Below the pieces are notes generated by a model. The model worked only from the letters and a program-made list of their open reading frames with translations. It was not told where the DNA came from and made no database searches. 64,000 bases of DNA from NCBI RefSeq assembly GCF_001610835.1, contig NZ_CP011270.1:6900001-6964000 (forward strand), given 5' to 3'. Below are positions 9,156-18,209 of this stretch, piece by piece; position 1 is the first letter of the stretch, and the number at the start of each line of letters is the position of its first letter. The DNA is from Planctomyces sp. SH-PL14 (GTDB lineage: Bacteria; Planctomycetota; Planctomycetia; Planctomycetales; Planctomycetaceae). The translations under genes were made by a program, and so were the position numbers.

Positions 9156-10574
9156 TCAATGGGCGGCCTGTTGCCACGCTTCGAGAGCCCGCAGCATCCC
9201 CGCCGCCTTGTGAAGCGTCTCCGCGTACTCGGCCGCCGGATCGGACGCCACGACCACTCCTCCGCCGACCGAGCAGCGAAGAAGCCCCTCGGCTATCACG
9301 AACGTCCGGATCAGGATGTTGCTGTCCGAGCGGCCGTCGAAGCCGGAGTAGAAGAGCGTGCCGCAGTAGGGGCCGCGGGGGATCTGCTCCAATTCCGTGA
9401 TGATCTCCATTGCCCGGACCTTCGGGGCGCCGGTGATCGATCCTCCGGGAAAGGCCGCGCTGAGGGTGTCCCAGAAGTCACGGCCGGACTGGAGTTCGCC
9501 CCGGACTTCGGAGACGAGGTGCTGGACGGTCTCGTAGGTCTCGACGCGGCAGAGCTGGGGAACGCGGATCGATCCCGGCCGGCAGACCCGCGAGAGGTCG
9601 TTGCGGAGCAGGTCGACGATCATGACGTTCTCGGAAAGATCCTTGTCGCTCTCGCGGAGCTCGTCCGCGCGGAACAGGTCCGCCTCCGGTCGGTCGTGCC
9701 AGCGGCGGCGGGTCCCCTTGATGGGCCGGGTCGAGACCTCGTCGCCGCGGACTTCGAAGAACCGCTCGGGCGAGGCGCTGGCGATCGCCCAGCCGTCTGC
9801 GGCCATGTAGCCAGCGAACGGCGCCGGATTGACCTTCCGCAGGATCTCGTAGAGCTCCACGGGCGAACCCCCGAAGGGGTGGTTGAGCTGCTGCGAGAGG
9901 TTGGCCTGGAAGATATCGCCGGCCCGGATGTATTCGACAACGCGAGCAACCGCCTCCAGGTACTGCGGCCGGGTGAAGTTGCTCTTGAGCAGAGGAAGGG
10001 ACGGCATCGCCAGCGAGTGGCCATCGATTTCCACTCCACCGTCCGGCACCGTTTGCGGTGCGGCCAGGGGCGGAGCACCGAGCCATTCCCGGACCTGTCG
10101 GATGCGATCCCGAGCTCGCGCCAGACGCGCCGTCTCGCTAGTCTCCGGGAAGCCGGTGCTGGCGATCCAGCAGCGACCCGTGAAGTGATCCCAGACGATC
10201 GACCAGTCATAGAGGCCGACGTGCATCGCCGGGAGCGGAGCGCCGGGGAGGCGGGGGACCGGAAGTCTCTCGAACGACCGCCCCATCTCGTAGCTCAGGA
10301 AGCCGGCCGCTCCTCCCACGAAGCCCCCGAGGTCGGGCAGAGAAGGCATCGTCCCGAAGGCTGCCAGGTCACGGCGGATCGCCGAGAACGGATCGGCCGT
10401 CGGTTCATCGAGCCGATACACACGAACGGGGTCGGCCGACAGGCTCGAATACCGACCGAGCGGAGGGCGGAGCAGGGAGCTGTCGAAGAGAATCGGGCTG
10501 CCGCGGCCTTCCATCTGTCGGAGGGCCGTGCCGACCGATGGAGACGGATCAAGTTGTTCGACGATCGGGGTCAA
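9156..10574 (-). CDS. pabB: Aminodeoxychorismate synthase component I
   Basis: The product is 472 residues of the chorismate-binding family. It aminates chorismate to 4-amino-4-deoxychorismate for folate synthesis, using ammonia from a PabA-type glutaminase. The key signature is PIKGT at 284-288, whose Lys is the ADC-synthase nucleophile; the neighbouring TrpE has PLAGT instead. Other family segments are [50 protein letters not shown] and GPYCGTLFYSGFDG. The gene lies 77 bp downstream of trpE on the same strand and is probably cotranscribed. No glutaminase (pabA/trpG) gene is in the window. Confidence 0.93.
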   Translation of the reverse strand: MTPIVEQLDPSPSVGTALRQMEGRGSPILFDSSLLRPPLGRYSSLSADPVRVYRLDEPTADPFSAIRRDLAAFGTMPSLPDLGGFVGGAAGFLSYEMGRSFERLPVPRLPGAPLPAMHVGLYDWSIVWDHFTGRCWIASTGFPETSETARLARARDRIRQVREWLGAPPLAAPQTVPDGGVEIDGHSLAMPSLPLLKSNFTRPQYLEAVARVVEYIRAGDIFQANLSQQLNHPFGGSPVELYEILRKVNPAPFAGYMAADGWAIASASPERFFEVRGDEVSTRPIKGTRRRWHDRPEADLFRADELRESDKDLSENVMIVDLLRNDLSRVCRPGSIRVPQLCRVETYETVQHLVSEVRGELQSGRDFWDTLSAAFPGGSITGAPKVRAMEIITELEQIPRGPYCGTLFYSGFDGRSDSNILIRTFVIAEGLLRCSVGGGVVVASDPAAEYAETLHKAAGMLRALEAWQQAAH

Positions 10575-10651
10575 CGGGTGGGCGACGGACTGGGGCCAGA
10601 GACGAGAGACCGGAGGTCACCCGCCTTCGTGATGGAACCGGGCGCGGCCGT

Positions 10652-12145
10652 TCAGCCGCGGCGGAGCTGCCGTTCGGCGACGTCGATCGCCTTCAGCAGC
10701 CCCTTGGCCTTGTTGAGCGTCTCCTGGTACTCGCTCGCCGGGACACTGTCGGCCACGATCCCGGCCCCGGCCTGAACGTAAGCCTTCCCTCCCGCCATCA
10801 CGAGCGTCCGCAGCGCGATGCAGGTGTCCATGTTGCCGGTGAAGTCGATGTAGCCGACCGCGCCGGCGTAGGGGCCGCGGCGGTGCCGCTCGATCTCGTC
10901 GATGATCTCCATCGCCCGGACCTTCGGGGCGCCGGAGACGGTTCCCGCCGGCAGGCCCGCCTGGAGGGCGTCCATCGCGGAGGTGTCCGGCTTGAGGCGG
11001 CCGTGGACGTTCGACGTGATGTGCATCACGTGGCTGTACCGCTCGACCTGCATCACGTCGCTGATCTCGACCGTGCCGTACTGCGCGACCCGGCCGACAT
11101 CGTTTCGCGCCAGGTCCACCAGCATGACGTGCTCGGCCCGCTCCTTGGGGTCGGCGATCAACTCGGCGGCGAGCGCCGCGTCCTCTTCTTCGTTCTGGCC
11201 GCGGACGCGGGTTCCCGCCAGCGGGCGGATCGTCACGATCCCGTCCTCGACCCGGACCATGATCTCCGGCGAGCTGCCGACGAGCGAGCTGTCCGGCGAG
11301 TTGAGGAGGAACATGAAGGGACTGGGGTTCACGACCCGCAGGGCCCGGTAGACGTCGAGCGGTGTGGCCGAGGTGTCGACTTCCAGACGCTGGCTGATGA
11401 CGACCTGGAAGATGTCGCCGGCGCGGATGTACTCCTTGCACTTTTCGACCCCCGCCTCGAACTCCTCGCGGGCGAAGTTCGAGACGTACCGCGTCTGCGG
11501 CTCGATGGAGAGGTTGATGTCCCGCATCGGCAACAGGCCGCTCGGCCGTTCGAGGCGGCCGCACAGGTCGTCGATCGCGGCGCAGGCCCGGGCGTATTCC
11601 GCCCGGAGGTCGGCAACGTCGGTGCGGACGTGCGCCACGACGAGGACCGTCTTGCGGATGTGATCGAAGATCACCATCTCGTCGTAGAAGGCGAACGAGA
11701 GGTCCGGCAGCTCACGGTCGTCCGGCGGAGCGTTCGGAAGCCGCTCTGAGTAGCGGATAACGTCGTACCCCGCGTAGCCGACCGCTCCGCCGCAGAACCG
11801 CGGCAGGCCCGGCAGATGGATCGAGCGGTACTCGTCCACCTTCTCCTGCAGGAGTTGGAGCGGGTTGTCGCTCTGGAGCGTCGTCGTCCGGCCCCCTTCG
11901 GTAATCCGGACGTCCTTCCTGGTCGCTTCGAGACGGAGGAACGGACGGCCGCCGAGGAAGCTGAACCGGCCCACCTTCTCGCCGCCGACGACGCTCTCGA
12001 AGAGGAACGCCTCCGGTCCCCAGCCGGCGTTGCAGAAGGCGGAGATCGGGGTCAGGTTGTCCCCCAGGATCTGCCGGTACACGGGGACGAGCCGGGCGGA
12101 GCCGGCGAGCGACTGAACGGTTTCGAAAGGGGTGTGCGGGGACAT
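10652..12145 (-). CDS. trpE: Anthranilate synthase component I
   Basis: The product is 497 residues. With a TrpG glutaminase it converts chorismate to anthranilate, the first step of tryptophan synthesis. The N-terminal regulatory domain shows LTPISAF and [19 protein letters not shown], which correspond to the tryptophan-binding segments (LLES type) of feedback-inhibited enzymes. The catalytic domain has [31 protein letters not shown] (PLAGT marks anthranilate synthase against ADC synthase), [12 protein letters not shown] and [19 protein letters not shown]. No other trp gene lies nearby. pabB follows in the same direction. Confidence 0.95.
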   Translation of the reverse strand: MSPHTPFETVQSLAGSARLVPVYRQILGDNLTPISAFCNAGWGPEAFLFESVVGGEKVGRFSFLGGRPFLRLEATRKDVRITEGGRTTTLQSDNPLQLLQEKVDEYRSIHLPGLPRFCGGAVGYAGYDVIRYSERLPNAPPDDRELPDLSFAFYDEMVIFDHIRKTVLVVAHVRTDVADLRAEYARACAAIDDLCGRLERPSGLLPMRDINLSIEPQTRYVSNFAREEFEAGVEKCKEYIRAGDIFQVVISQRLEVDTSATPLDVYRALRVVNPSPFMFLLNSPDSSLVGSSPEIMVRVEDGIVTIRPLAGTRVRGQNEEEDAALAAELIADPKERAEHVMLVDLARNDVGRVAQYGTVEISDVMQVERYSHVMHITSNVHGRLKPDTSAMDALQAGLPAGTVSGAPKVRAMEIIDEIERHRRGPYAGAVGYIDFTGNMDTCIALRTLVMAGGKAYVQAGAGIVADSVPASEYQETLNKAKGLLKAIDVAERQLRRG

Positions 12146-12214
12146 GCGGAGGTCGAACCGGAAAGGATCAGGCGACGTGAGAGGCGGCGGAACTCGCGGG
12201 GAGGCGGCCCGGGA

Positions 12215-13954
12215 TCAGCGTTCGACCCGCGCGCGGCCGATGGTGATCGTGAACTCGCTGATGGCGGGGACGAGCATCGCGAACGTGGCGAATCCGTACG
12301 CGAAGAAGACGCAGGCCGCCACCCCGAGCGTCGAGTCGAGGACGAAGGAGGCGATGGCGTAGAACGTCAGGAACGGCAGGACCGCCGCGGCGAGCGTCAG
12401 GGCAGGGGATGGGCTCTTGTGCGTCAGCGAGGCCCACAGCCCGAGGCTCCCCCCGAGGATAAAGATCAGGAACGGCGTCAGCTGCAGGCCGAACGACGAC
12501 CGGGCTTCGACGATCAGCATCATGCAGACGAAGATCCCGATGAACAGGAAGAAGACGGTGCCGAGCGAGTTGGCGATCGCCGTCCGCGAGCGGTGGAAGC
12601 TGAGACCCGCGTGCAGGCCGAGCATCGCCACGAACAGGACGAGCGTCGCGAACCCGACGAAGACGTAGATCGCGTTTTCCAGCGTCAGCCCCCCCTGGAG
12701 CAGCGAGATCGCCAGGAAGAGGCACGGAACGAGGATCGCTTCCTTCGTGTTGTAGAGCACCCCGCCGAGCTTTCCGAAGATGAACTCCTTGGCGGAGATC
12801 TCCGTGACGAGGAGCAGTTCGAGCGTTTGTGCGTCGCGCTCGTTGGTCAGCGACGTCACCGCCTGGGCGTTGACCAGCAGCAGGCTGATGAGCGCCACGG
12901 CGACGAAGGCGAACCCCGTGTAGCTGATGACACCGAGGATCAGCCCCTCTTCGAGTCCCGGCCGCGCGAAGGCCCACCAGATCGCCGCGGCCAGCAGGGC
13001 GTAGGCGACCTTGATGAGGATCATTTTCCGCCCGTAGGCGCGGGTGCAGATCTCCCGCCAGAGGATCGGGGTCTCCCAGATCCGGCGGGGCGGACGGACG
13101 ACCGTCTTGAGCTGTTCATCCGCTGTCGCCGGGGTTTCGGCGGCGGCGATGAAGATGTTGCGGGAGGGATTCCAGACCCGCACGCGGAACACGGTCCAAA
13201 GCGAGAGCAGAAGTCCCACGCCGGTCATCGCCAGCGTCGGCCCGAGGGCCTGGGCGGTCGGATGTCGGTCGGTCGGATAGGCGGCGAGCGGATCGAGGAC
13301 GACCGACAGGGCCCGGAAGGGATCGAGCCACCGCAGGACGGTGCCGAGTCCCGACTGGGGACCTGCGAGAGCAGCCAGCCCTTCGACGACGGCGATGAAC
13401 ATGACCGCGCCGAGGACGCTGATCGCCAGCGTCTGGAATGTCTTTTCGCGCCAGTAGGCGACGAGGATTGCCCACGCGCCGGCGGCAAAGGCGGCGGAGA
13501 GCGAGATCGCTTCGATCCACAGGACCTGCTGGAGCGTGAGGCCGCCGAGGACCATCAGGAAGGCGAAGACGGGCACTGAGACGCCGATCAGCGTGACGAC
13601 GATCAGGAGGCTGGCCAGCAGCTTTCCGTAGACGAGCTCGAAGTCCCGCAGGTCGGTCATGAGGAGCAGGATGAGCGTGCCGCGGTCCTTCTCTTGGGCG
13701 ACGCTGCCGGCCGAGAAGAGGATGGCGGCGGCGGTCACGAGGATGAGCTGGACGAAGGCGAAGATCCCGGTGACGAACTCGCCGAAGCGGGAGAGGTCGC
13801 CGACGTCCTGGATGATCCGCCGTTCGAACGTTGCCTGTCCGGCGGTGTACATGATGACGATGAGGGCCGCGATGTAGCCGGCCCGCATCAGGAAATGCTT
13901 GGGCTGGCGGGGGGCGGTCAGGGCTTCGCGACTGAACAGGGGACCGGCAAGCAC
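12215..13954 (-). CDS. ABC-2 type transporter permease with two fused halves
   Basis: The product is 579 residues and strongly hydrophobic, with about a dozen predicted membrane helices. The ABC-2 permease motif occurs twice: AQEKDRGTLILLLMTDLRDF...YGK around residues 87-111 and TNERDAQTLELLLVTEI...FGK around 370-395. This implies a fused or duplicated pair of six-helix halves. The start at 13954 begins LAGPLFSREALT, the usual cytoplasmic lead of such permeases. No ATP-binding partner is adjacent, so it must be encoded elsewhere or upstream across repeat copy B. Substrate unknown. trpE lies 69 bp downstream on the same strand. Confidence 0.85.
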   Translation of the reverse strand: MLAGPLFSREALTAPRQPKHFLMRAGYIAALIVIMYTAGQATFERRIIQDVGDLSRFGEFVTGIFAFVQLILVTAAAILFSAGSVAQEKDRGTLILLLMTDLRDFELVYGKLLASLLIVVTLIGVSVPVFAFLMVLGGLTLQQVLWIEAISLSAAFAAGAWAILVAYWREKTFQTLAISVLGAVMFIAVVEGLAALAGPQSGLGTVLRWLDPFRALSVVLDPLAAYPTDRHPTAQALGPTLAMTGVGLLLSLWTVFRVRVWNPSRNIFIAAAETPATADEQLKTVVRPPRRIWETPILWREICTRAYGRKMILIKVAYALLAAAIWWAFARPGLEEGLILGVISYTGFAFVAVALISLLLVNAQAVTSLTNERDAQTLELLLVTEISAKEFIFGKLGGVLYNTKEAILVPCLFLAISLLQGGLTLENAIYVFVGFATLVLFVAMLGLHAGLSFHRSRTAIANSLGTVFFLFIGIFVCMMLIVEARSSFGLQLTPFLIFILGGSLGLWASLTHKSPSPALTLAAAVLPFLTFYAIASFVLDSTLGVAACVFFAYGFATFAMLVPAISEFTITIGRARVER

Positions 13955-14094
13955 AGCAATCTCACGGCATCAATACGTCAAGCTCCGGGAATTCCGGGAT
14001 CTGCAGTATAGAAGGGGTTGTGACAAACTGTGAGTCGCGGCCCGGCGCCCGGCTGAGATTCGCGCGACGTTAACCCAGCGCGATTGATCGACTT

Positions 14095-14404
14095 GGGTCC
14101 AGGGGCACCCTGGTCAGGGGGTGCAGGGGGCAGAATGCCCTTTGCCCGCCGGAGGCCCGTCTCGTCTCGATCTCTCTGAAGGAGCGAGGGGCCAAGCGTG
14201 GACAACGTGCCGTATGCCCCCTCACCAATCCGCTGGGAGTGCAACCGAGCGGTGAGCTCTCAACGCCGGTTCCACAAAGCGGACGCCCGTTGCGTACCAC
14301 GGTTCCTCATGGAAGTGCCTCCGGCGGCAAGGGGGTGAGACCCCCTTGACCCCGGCTGCCGTGGCACGTTGGGTTTGAGCCAGCAGAGCTGTGCCGGCGA
14401 GGAC
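14095..14404 (-). repeat. Interspersed structured element, copy B
   Basis: About 310 bp on the minus strand. The head (GTCCTCGCCGGCACAG on the minus strand) starts 16 nt after the stop codon of the isomerase-like gene. The tail is CCAGGGTGCCCCTGGACCC. The first hairpin is CAAGGGGGTCTCACCCCCTTG, the same as copies C and D. The fourth hairpin has loop ATTCT, as in copies F and G. It lies between two same-strand genes. The remainder of the gap (13955-14094) shows no gene. Confidence 0.9.
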
Positions 14405-14420
14405 GCGGCTCGGGCGGACC

Positions 14421-15350
14421 TCAGTTACGAGAGGCCGCTCCCTGCGGCGCCAACTGAAGAAGCCGCCCCATCCCAGCAAGGCACGCCTTCACCACCGACT
14501 TGCCGTCACCCTGCCAGGCATCGCGGGACCAGACTTCGACTTCATAGCGGCCGCGATAACCAATCCGCTCGAACTGCGCGAGCTGGGCCGCCAGCGGCGA
14601 GATGCCATAGCCCGGGATCTCCCGGTCATTGTCGTGCTGCGTGTCGATCTTCCAGTCGCTGACCGTGACGTTGGCGATATAGGGAAGCAGAAGCCGGGTG
14701 TACTCTTCGAAGTCCGGATCCGCCCCGATGTGGTAAGTCCCGAGCGTCACGCCGACGACCTTGGGATCGAAGCCCCGCACGACCTGGAACGTATCCCGCA
14801 GCGTGCTCAGGAAGGACCACTGTTCTGAGAACAAGGGGTGCATCGGCTGGAGCGCCAGCCGCACGCCCAGACGTTCCGCCGCCAGCGACAATTCGAAGAT
14901 CCCATCCTGCAGGCACCGATAAGCCTGCGGGCGAATGTGACCCCGCTGCGGCCCCGAGAGGACGGTCACGGACTCCGCGCCGATCAGTCGGGCCAGCTTG
15001 AGCAGCCGCTTCCCGTCCTGGATGGCGTCGCTGTAACGGTAACCGCCCGTGAGTCCCGCAAAGCCGCCGACCCAGCCGAGGCTGGAGACCTGCAGACCCG
15101 ACTTCCGCAGCGCCGGCACGGCGTCGCGGAGCCCGTATCGGAGGAGCTTGAGGTGGGAGACCCCGATCGCCTGCAGGCCCGCCCGGCGGTACACGCGGAC
15201 GTCATCCTGGGGAGACCACCGCCACGTCGTGGTGTGGTTCAGCGCGATGCGGCCGAGCTGTTCTCGCGTGACGAGACTTTCAATCTCGCCCGGAAAGAAC
15301 GTGATCTCAGAGGGAGTCTCGGCTCCGACCGCAGTCCGTTGCCACGACAT
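14421..15350 (-). CDS. Sugar phosphate isomerase/epimerase-like TIM barrel with altered metal site
   Basis: The product is 309 residues of the AP-endonuclease-2/xylose-isomerase-like barrel type. Conserved scaffolding is visible: RRAGLQAIGVSHLKL, GGYRYSDAI, LARLIGAESVTVLSGP, LSLAAERLGVRLALQPMH and GYRGRYEVEVWS. The usual metal ligands look largely replaced. 'aLEP' is ALQP (Gln168), 'DtgH' is LGTYH (Gly204; His207 kept), and the following 'vHikD' is VTVSDWK. Only the C-terminal Glu (EVEVW) is clearly kept. It may use another mechanism or have lost activity. The start at 15350 has GGGAG upstream. Repeat copy B begins just after the stop. Confidence 0.75.
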   Translation of the reverse strand: MSWQRTAVGAETPSEITFFPGEIESLVTREQLGRIALNHTTTWRWSPQDDVRVYRRAGLQAIGVSHLKLLRYGLRDAVPALRKSGLQVSSLGWVGGFAGLTGGYRYSDAIQDGKRLLKLARLIGAESVTVLSGPQRGHIRPQAYRCLQDGIFELSLAAERLGVRLALQPMHPLFSEQWSFLSTLRDTFQVVRGFDPKVVGVTLGTYHIGADPDFEEYTRLLLPYIANVTVSDWKIDTQHDNDREIPGYGISPLAAQLAQFERIGYRGRYEVEVWSRDAWQGDGKSVVKACLAGMGRLLQLAPQGAASRN

Positions 15351-15521
15351 TCATGATCTCCCAAAGGCGAAGTCCGCGTTCGACAGAGAGGGGGGACTGG
15401 AGAAAAGAATCGACGAAGGGACGATCGATCCGCAGTTCCCGCTGTGAACAAAGACTCCCGGATAGTGATGTTAGAGCCCGAAGCAATGGTCACGCCGTTG
15501 CGCCCGGCGTGATACGGCCGG

Positions 15522-16592
15522 TCAGACGTTGAGCGGCACAGAAGGATCGTCCGCCACGTTCACCCACACATGAACATGAGGCGATCCGCGATAATGCCAG
15601 ACGAAGGACGGACCTTCCAGCCGCCAGACGTCCCAGACTTTGTCGTCACCGATGTCGTCATCGGGATAGAAGGCAAGGCGGCAGGCATCGAGTCCACCCT
15701 GCGTCTCGAGGCACTTGAGGGCCTCGGTCTGGTCGGAAGTCCGATACGGCTCGATCAGGGACTTGAGGACCTTCTGGGCGACCTCTTTCTGGTCGGCCGA
15801 AAGTTCGCTCACCGGGATTCCGTCGATCGTCTTCTTTCCCTTGAAGGCGACTTCATGCTCGCCCGGCATGTCGTGGACGAGGGCCTGCATCCGCTGCTTG
15901 CCGTCGAGCATCTGGAACAGTTCGTTGGCCTTCAGGGCCTGCGGCCAGAAGACGTTGCCGGGGTGATCCTTCGTTTCGTCAAAACCCTTGGCGGCGTGCC
16001 CGTAGAAGATCGGGCCGCCGAAGGCGACGTGTTCGGTGGAGTCTCCGTCGCAGCGGATCGTGAGGTGCCGACCGGTCATCACGAACTCGAACTTCCCCGT
16101 GCCGGGCTCGCCGAAGAGGGCGATCGTCTGCTGCGTGCCGTAACCGCCGGCATCGTCCTTGAGCTGCTGATGGATCCGCTCACGCCACTCGGGGTTGTAG
16201 AAGCTGTGGAAGATCGCCTCGATCAGCTCCTGCTGATCCTTTGTGTAGAAAGGGCTGACGACGTTGAGGGTCTTCTGATCGACGATCTGCCAGTTGTTCG
16301 AGACGTGCGTGCGGAGCAGACCGCGGCTGTCGGTGTGATCCCAGGCGAAGCAGATCTTCTTGCGCTGATCGGGAGTCAGGGAGTCGTAAAGGGTCTTGAC
16401 CAGTGACTCGCTGCTGCGAGCGGAAGAGGATGAAGGGGAGGAGGTCGGTTCCGCGTGAGCCGGAGAGGGAAGCGTCTTGAGCCATCCGGCCGCCGCCGCA
16501 GTTCCGGTCACCTGCAGGAAGCGGCGACGTGAGTGTCCCGGTGTGCCTTCTTCGGTGGAGTCACAGTCCGGACACGAAGGTCGATCGACCAT
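15522..16592 (-). CDS. Tat-exported DUF3500 family protein
   Basis: The product is 356 residues from the ATG at 16592. A twin-arginine signal is clear: SRRRFLQVTGTAAAAGW, then SPAHA. A Cys pair (PSCPDC) precedes the twin arginines. The mature part has DUF3500 features: LYDSLTPDQRKKICFAWDH, LIEAIFHSFYNPEWRERI, GEPGTGKFEFVMTGRHLTIR, FGGPIFYGHAAKGF, and the C-terminal FVWHYRGSPHVHVWVNVAD with several His. The family's function is unknown; the His-rich end suggests metal or ligand binding, which is inference. A possible start 22 codons upstream would place extra hydrophobic residues before the Tat signal and is less likely. Confidence 0.88.
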   Translation of the reverse strand: MVDRPSCPDCDSTEEGTPGHSRRRFLQVTGTAAAAGWLKTLPSPAHAEPTSSPSSSSARSSESLVKTLYDSLTPDQRKKICFAWDHTDSRGLLRTHVSNNWQIVDQKTLNVVSPFYTKDQQELIEAIFHSFYNPEWRERIHQQLKDDAGGYGTQQTIALFGEPGTGKFEFVMTGRHLTIRCDGDSTEHVAFGGPIFYGHAAKGFDETKDHPGNVFWPQALKANELFQMLDGKQRMQALVHDMPGEHEVAFKGKKTIDGIPVSELSADQKEVAQKVLKSLIEPYRTSDQTEALKCLETQGGLDACRLAFYPDDDIGDDKVWDVWRLEGPSFVWHYRGSPHVHVWVNVADDPSVPLNV

Positions 16593-16910
16593 GGACACGT
16601 TCCCGAAAGAAAGGATTGTCGTCGCTGAGACGGACAGGACGGGGCGTAGTATGAACACGCCTCAATCAACTTCGCAACATCTGTGTTTCGAGTTCTGGAC
16701 AAAACATCGAGACTGATATTTTTGACTCGCGGCACGCTTGACACAAAGGTCATGACAGACGGCTGCAAGCGACTTTCACGTTGCCTCGCAATGAGTCGAT
16801 CTTCCGGCGCGAACTCGATGTTCGAGGAGCCAACTCGATGACGTTTCGCAGCACGCGCGTTGATGGCATACCACGCTCGATGCTGTATCGCATCGAGCGT
16901 CAAGACTCGC
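16593..16910. other. Intergenic region, no gene seen
   Basis: This 318-bp spacer lies between the 5' end of the DUF3500 gene and the 3' end of the T2SS F-domain gene. It contains a hairpin at 16874-16899 and presumably the DUF3500 promoter. No coding frame is convincing. Confidence 0.5.
16874..16899 (-). terminator. Hairpin after the T2SS F-domain gene
   Basis: A perfect 10-bp stem, CGCTCGATGC (16874-16883) with its complement at 16890-16899, has a 6-nt loop. It lies 11 bp after the stop of the minus-strand gene. It lacks a T tract, so function as a Rho-independent terminator is uncertain. Confidence 0.45.
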
Positions 16911-17954
16911 TCAGAGCTGCCCCGCGCGATTGATCATGTCGGCGTACCAGCTGAAGATCGTAAAGATCAGGAAGACGATCATCGCCGCCACGCCGAACCA
17001 GATCGCTCCGGCCAGCACACCGGTCATGAATCGCAGGCTGCGACGGGCGTCCTCTTCGAACGTCGGGCTCATCCGGTGCAGCTGTTCCGGCACGGTCCCC
17101 GAAGTCTCGGCCACGTTGACGATCTGCATGAATTCCGCCGGAAAAAGCCCCGAGTGGTCGAGCGTCTCGGTCAGGGTCTCGCCGCTCCGGACGTCGGCAA
17201 TCATCTGGTCGGCGGCGCTGGCGAACGCGCCGTTGGCCGTCGCCTTGAGGCTCGCGTCCAGGCTCTCGTCGACCGGCAGTCCGGCCTCCTGGGTGAGATA
17301 GAAGGCCCACGAGAACCGCGCGATCGCAAAGGACTGCATGCAGCGGCCGATGACCGGCAGCGACATCAGGATCCGGTGCACGACGGTGCGGATCGCCGGG
17401 ACCCGGGAGAGGACCTTGTAGACGACCACCATCGTCGCGATGGCCACGGCCCAGCCCCCGAGCCACTTCAGCGCACCGGTCGGCCCCAGCAGTCCCCATC
17501 CCAGGATGTCCTGCGGAACGGGGAGCATCCCGAGAATGAAGATCAGGAGTGCGATGACCAGGGTCGCCGCCACGAACTGGACGATGGGCCAGGTGATCTG
17601 CCCGAGGAACTCCTTCCGCAGCCGCACCAGGTTCTCGTAGTGGTCCGCCAGCGCCTTCAGAACCTCCGGCAGCGAGCCGGTCTGCTCCGCGACGTGAATC
17701 AGCTCGATGAACAGCGACGGGAAGAGCTCGCCGTTGGAGCGGAGCGCCGTCGTGACGTCCTGACCCGCCTTGATCTGGAGGGCAATGTCGTCGAGCCCCC
17801 GCTTCAGCCGCCGGTCGGGAGCCTTCTCGGCGACCGTGATGAACGCTTTGCGGATATCGACGCCGGCCATCAGCATCTGGGCCAGGGAGCGGGAGGCGTT
17901 GGCCAGGGACCGGTACGAGACGCGTCCGGGAGAATCGATCGAAGCGGTGTGCAT
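16911..17954 (-). CDS. Type II secretion/type IV pilus inner-membrane F-domain protein
   Basis: The product is 347 residues with two T2SSF (GspF/PilC) domains. The first spans about 15-140 and includes LAQMLMAGVDIRKAF, LKRGLDDIALQIKAGQDVTTAL, FPSLFIELIHVAEQTGSLPEVL. A membrane segment follows (IVQFVAATLVIALLIFILGM). The second domain (about 210-335) has ARFSWAFYLTQEAGLPVDESL, FPAEFMQIVNVAETSGTVPEQL and a C-terminal membrane helix. Such proteins form the inner-membrane platform for GspE/PilB ATPases. No other secretin, ATPase or pseudopilin gene is next to it, so it is an orphan here. The two Flp-like pilins at 1.3-2.1 kb are distant and of a different system. Confidence 0.92.
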   Translation of the reverse strand: MHTASIDSPGRVSYRSLANASRSLAQMLMAGVDIRKAFITVAEKAPDRRLKRGLDDIALQIKAGQDVTTALRSNGELFPSLFIELIHVAEQTGSLPEVLKALADHYENLVRLRKEFLGQITWPIVQFVAATLVIALLIFILGMLPVPQDILGWGLLGPTGALKWLGGWAVAIATMVVVYKVLSRVPAIRTVVHRILMSLPVIGRCMQSFAIARFSWAFYLTQEAGLPVDESLDASLKATANGAFASAADQMIADVRSGETLTETLDHSGLFPAEFMQIVNVAETSGTVPEQLHRMSPTFEEDARRSLRFMTGVLAGAIWFGVAAMIVFLIFTIFSWYADMINRAGQL

Positions 17955-18209
17955 GAGGCGATTCCATTCCGAAGGGGCGGACCAGCCTGGATTGTAGAGG
18001 GCCTACGGAAAAGTGGGGGGACTTCGCAAAAACTATAGACTCATTTTCACATTCCGGTCCCGGCCGGAGCCGCGGCCAGGCCGTCTCCGTGCGCTTGTTC
18101 CCGCCGGACGGGCGACCCATAATCGCGCCGCCGTCGCGGGATCCGCCTCGTGGGGCGGTCCCCAGGTTACGGCGATCAGCATCCTGTCCGCGGCTCGCGG
18201 GGAACAAAC

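Noticed and set aside
11816-13579. 587-codon plus-strand frame opposite trpE and the ABC permease
   Set aside because: Composition (Arg, Asp, Glu, Gly) is that of a shadow frame; both minus-strand genes are secure.
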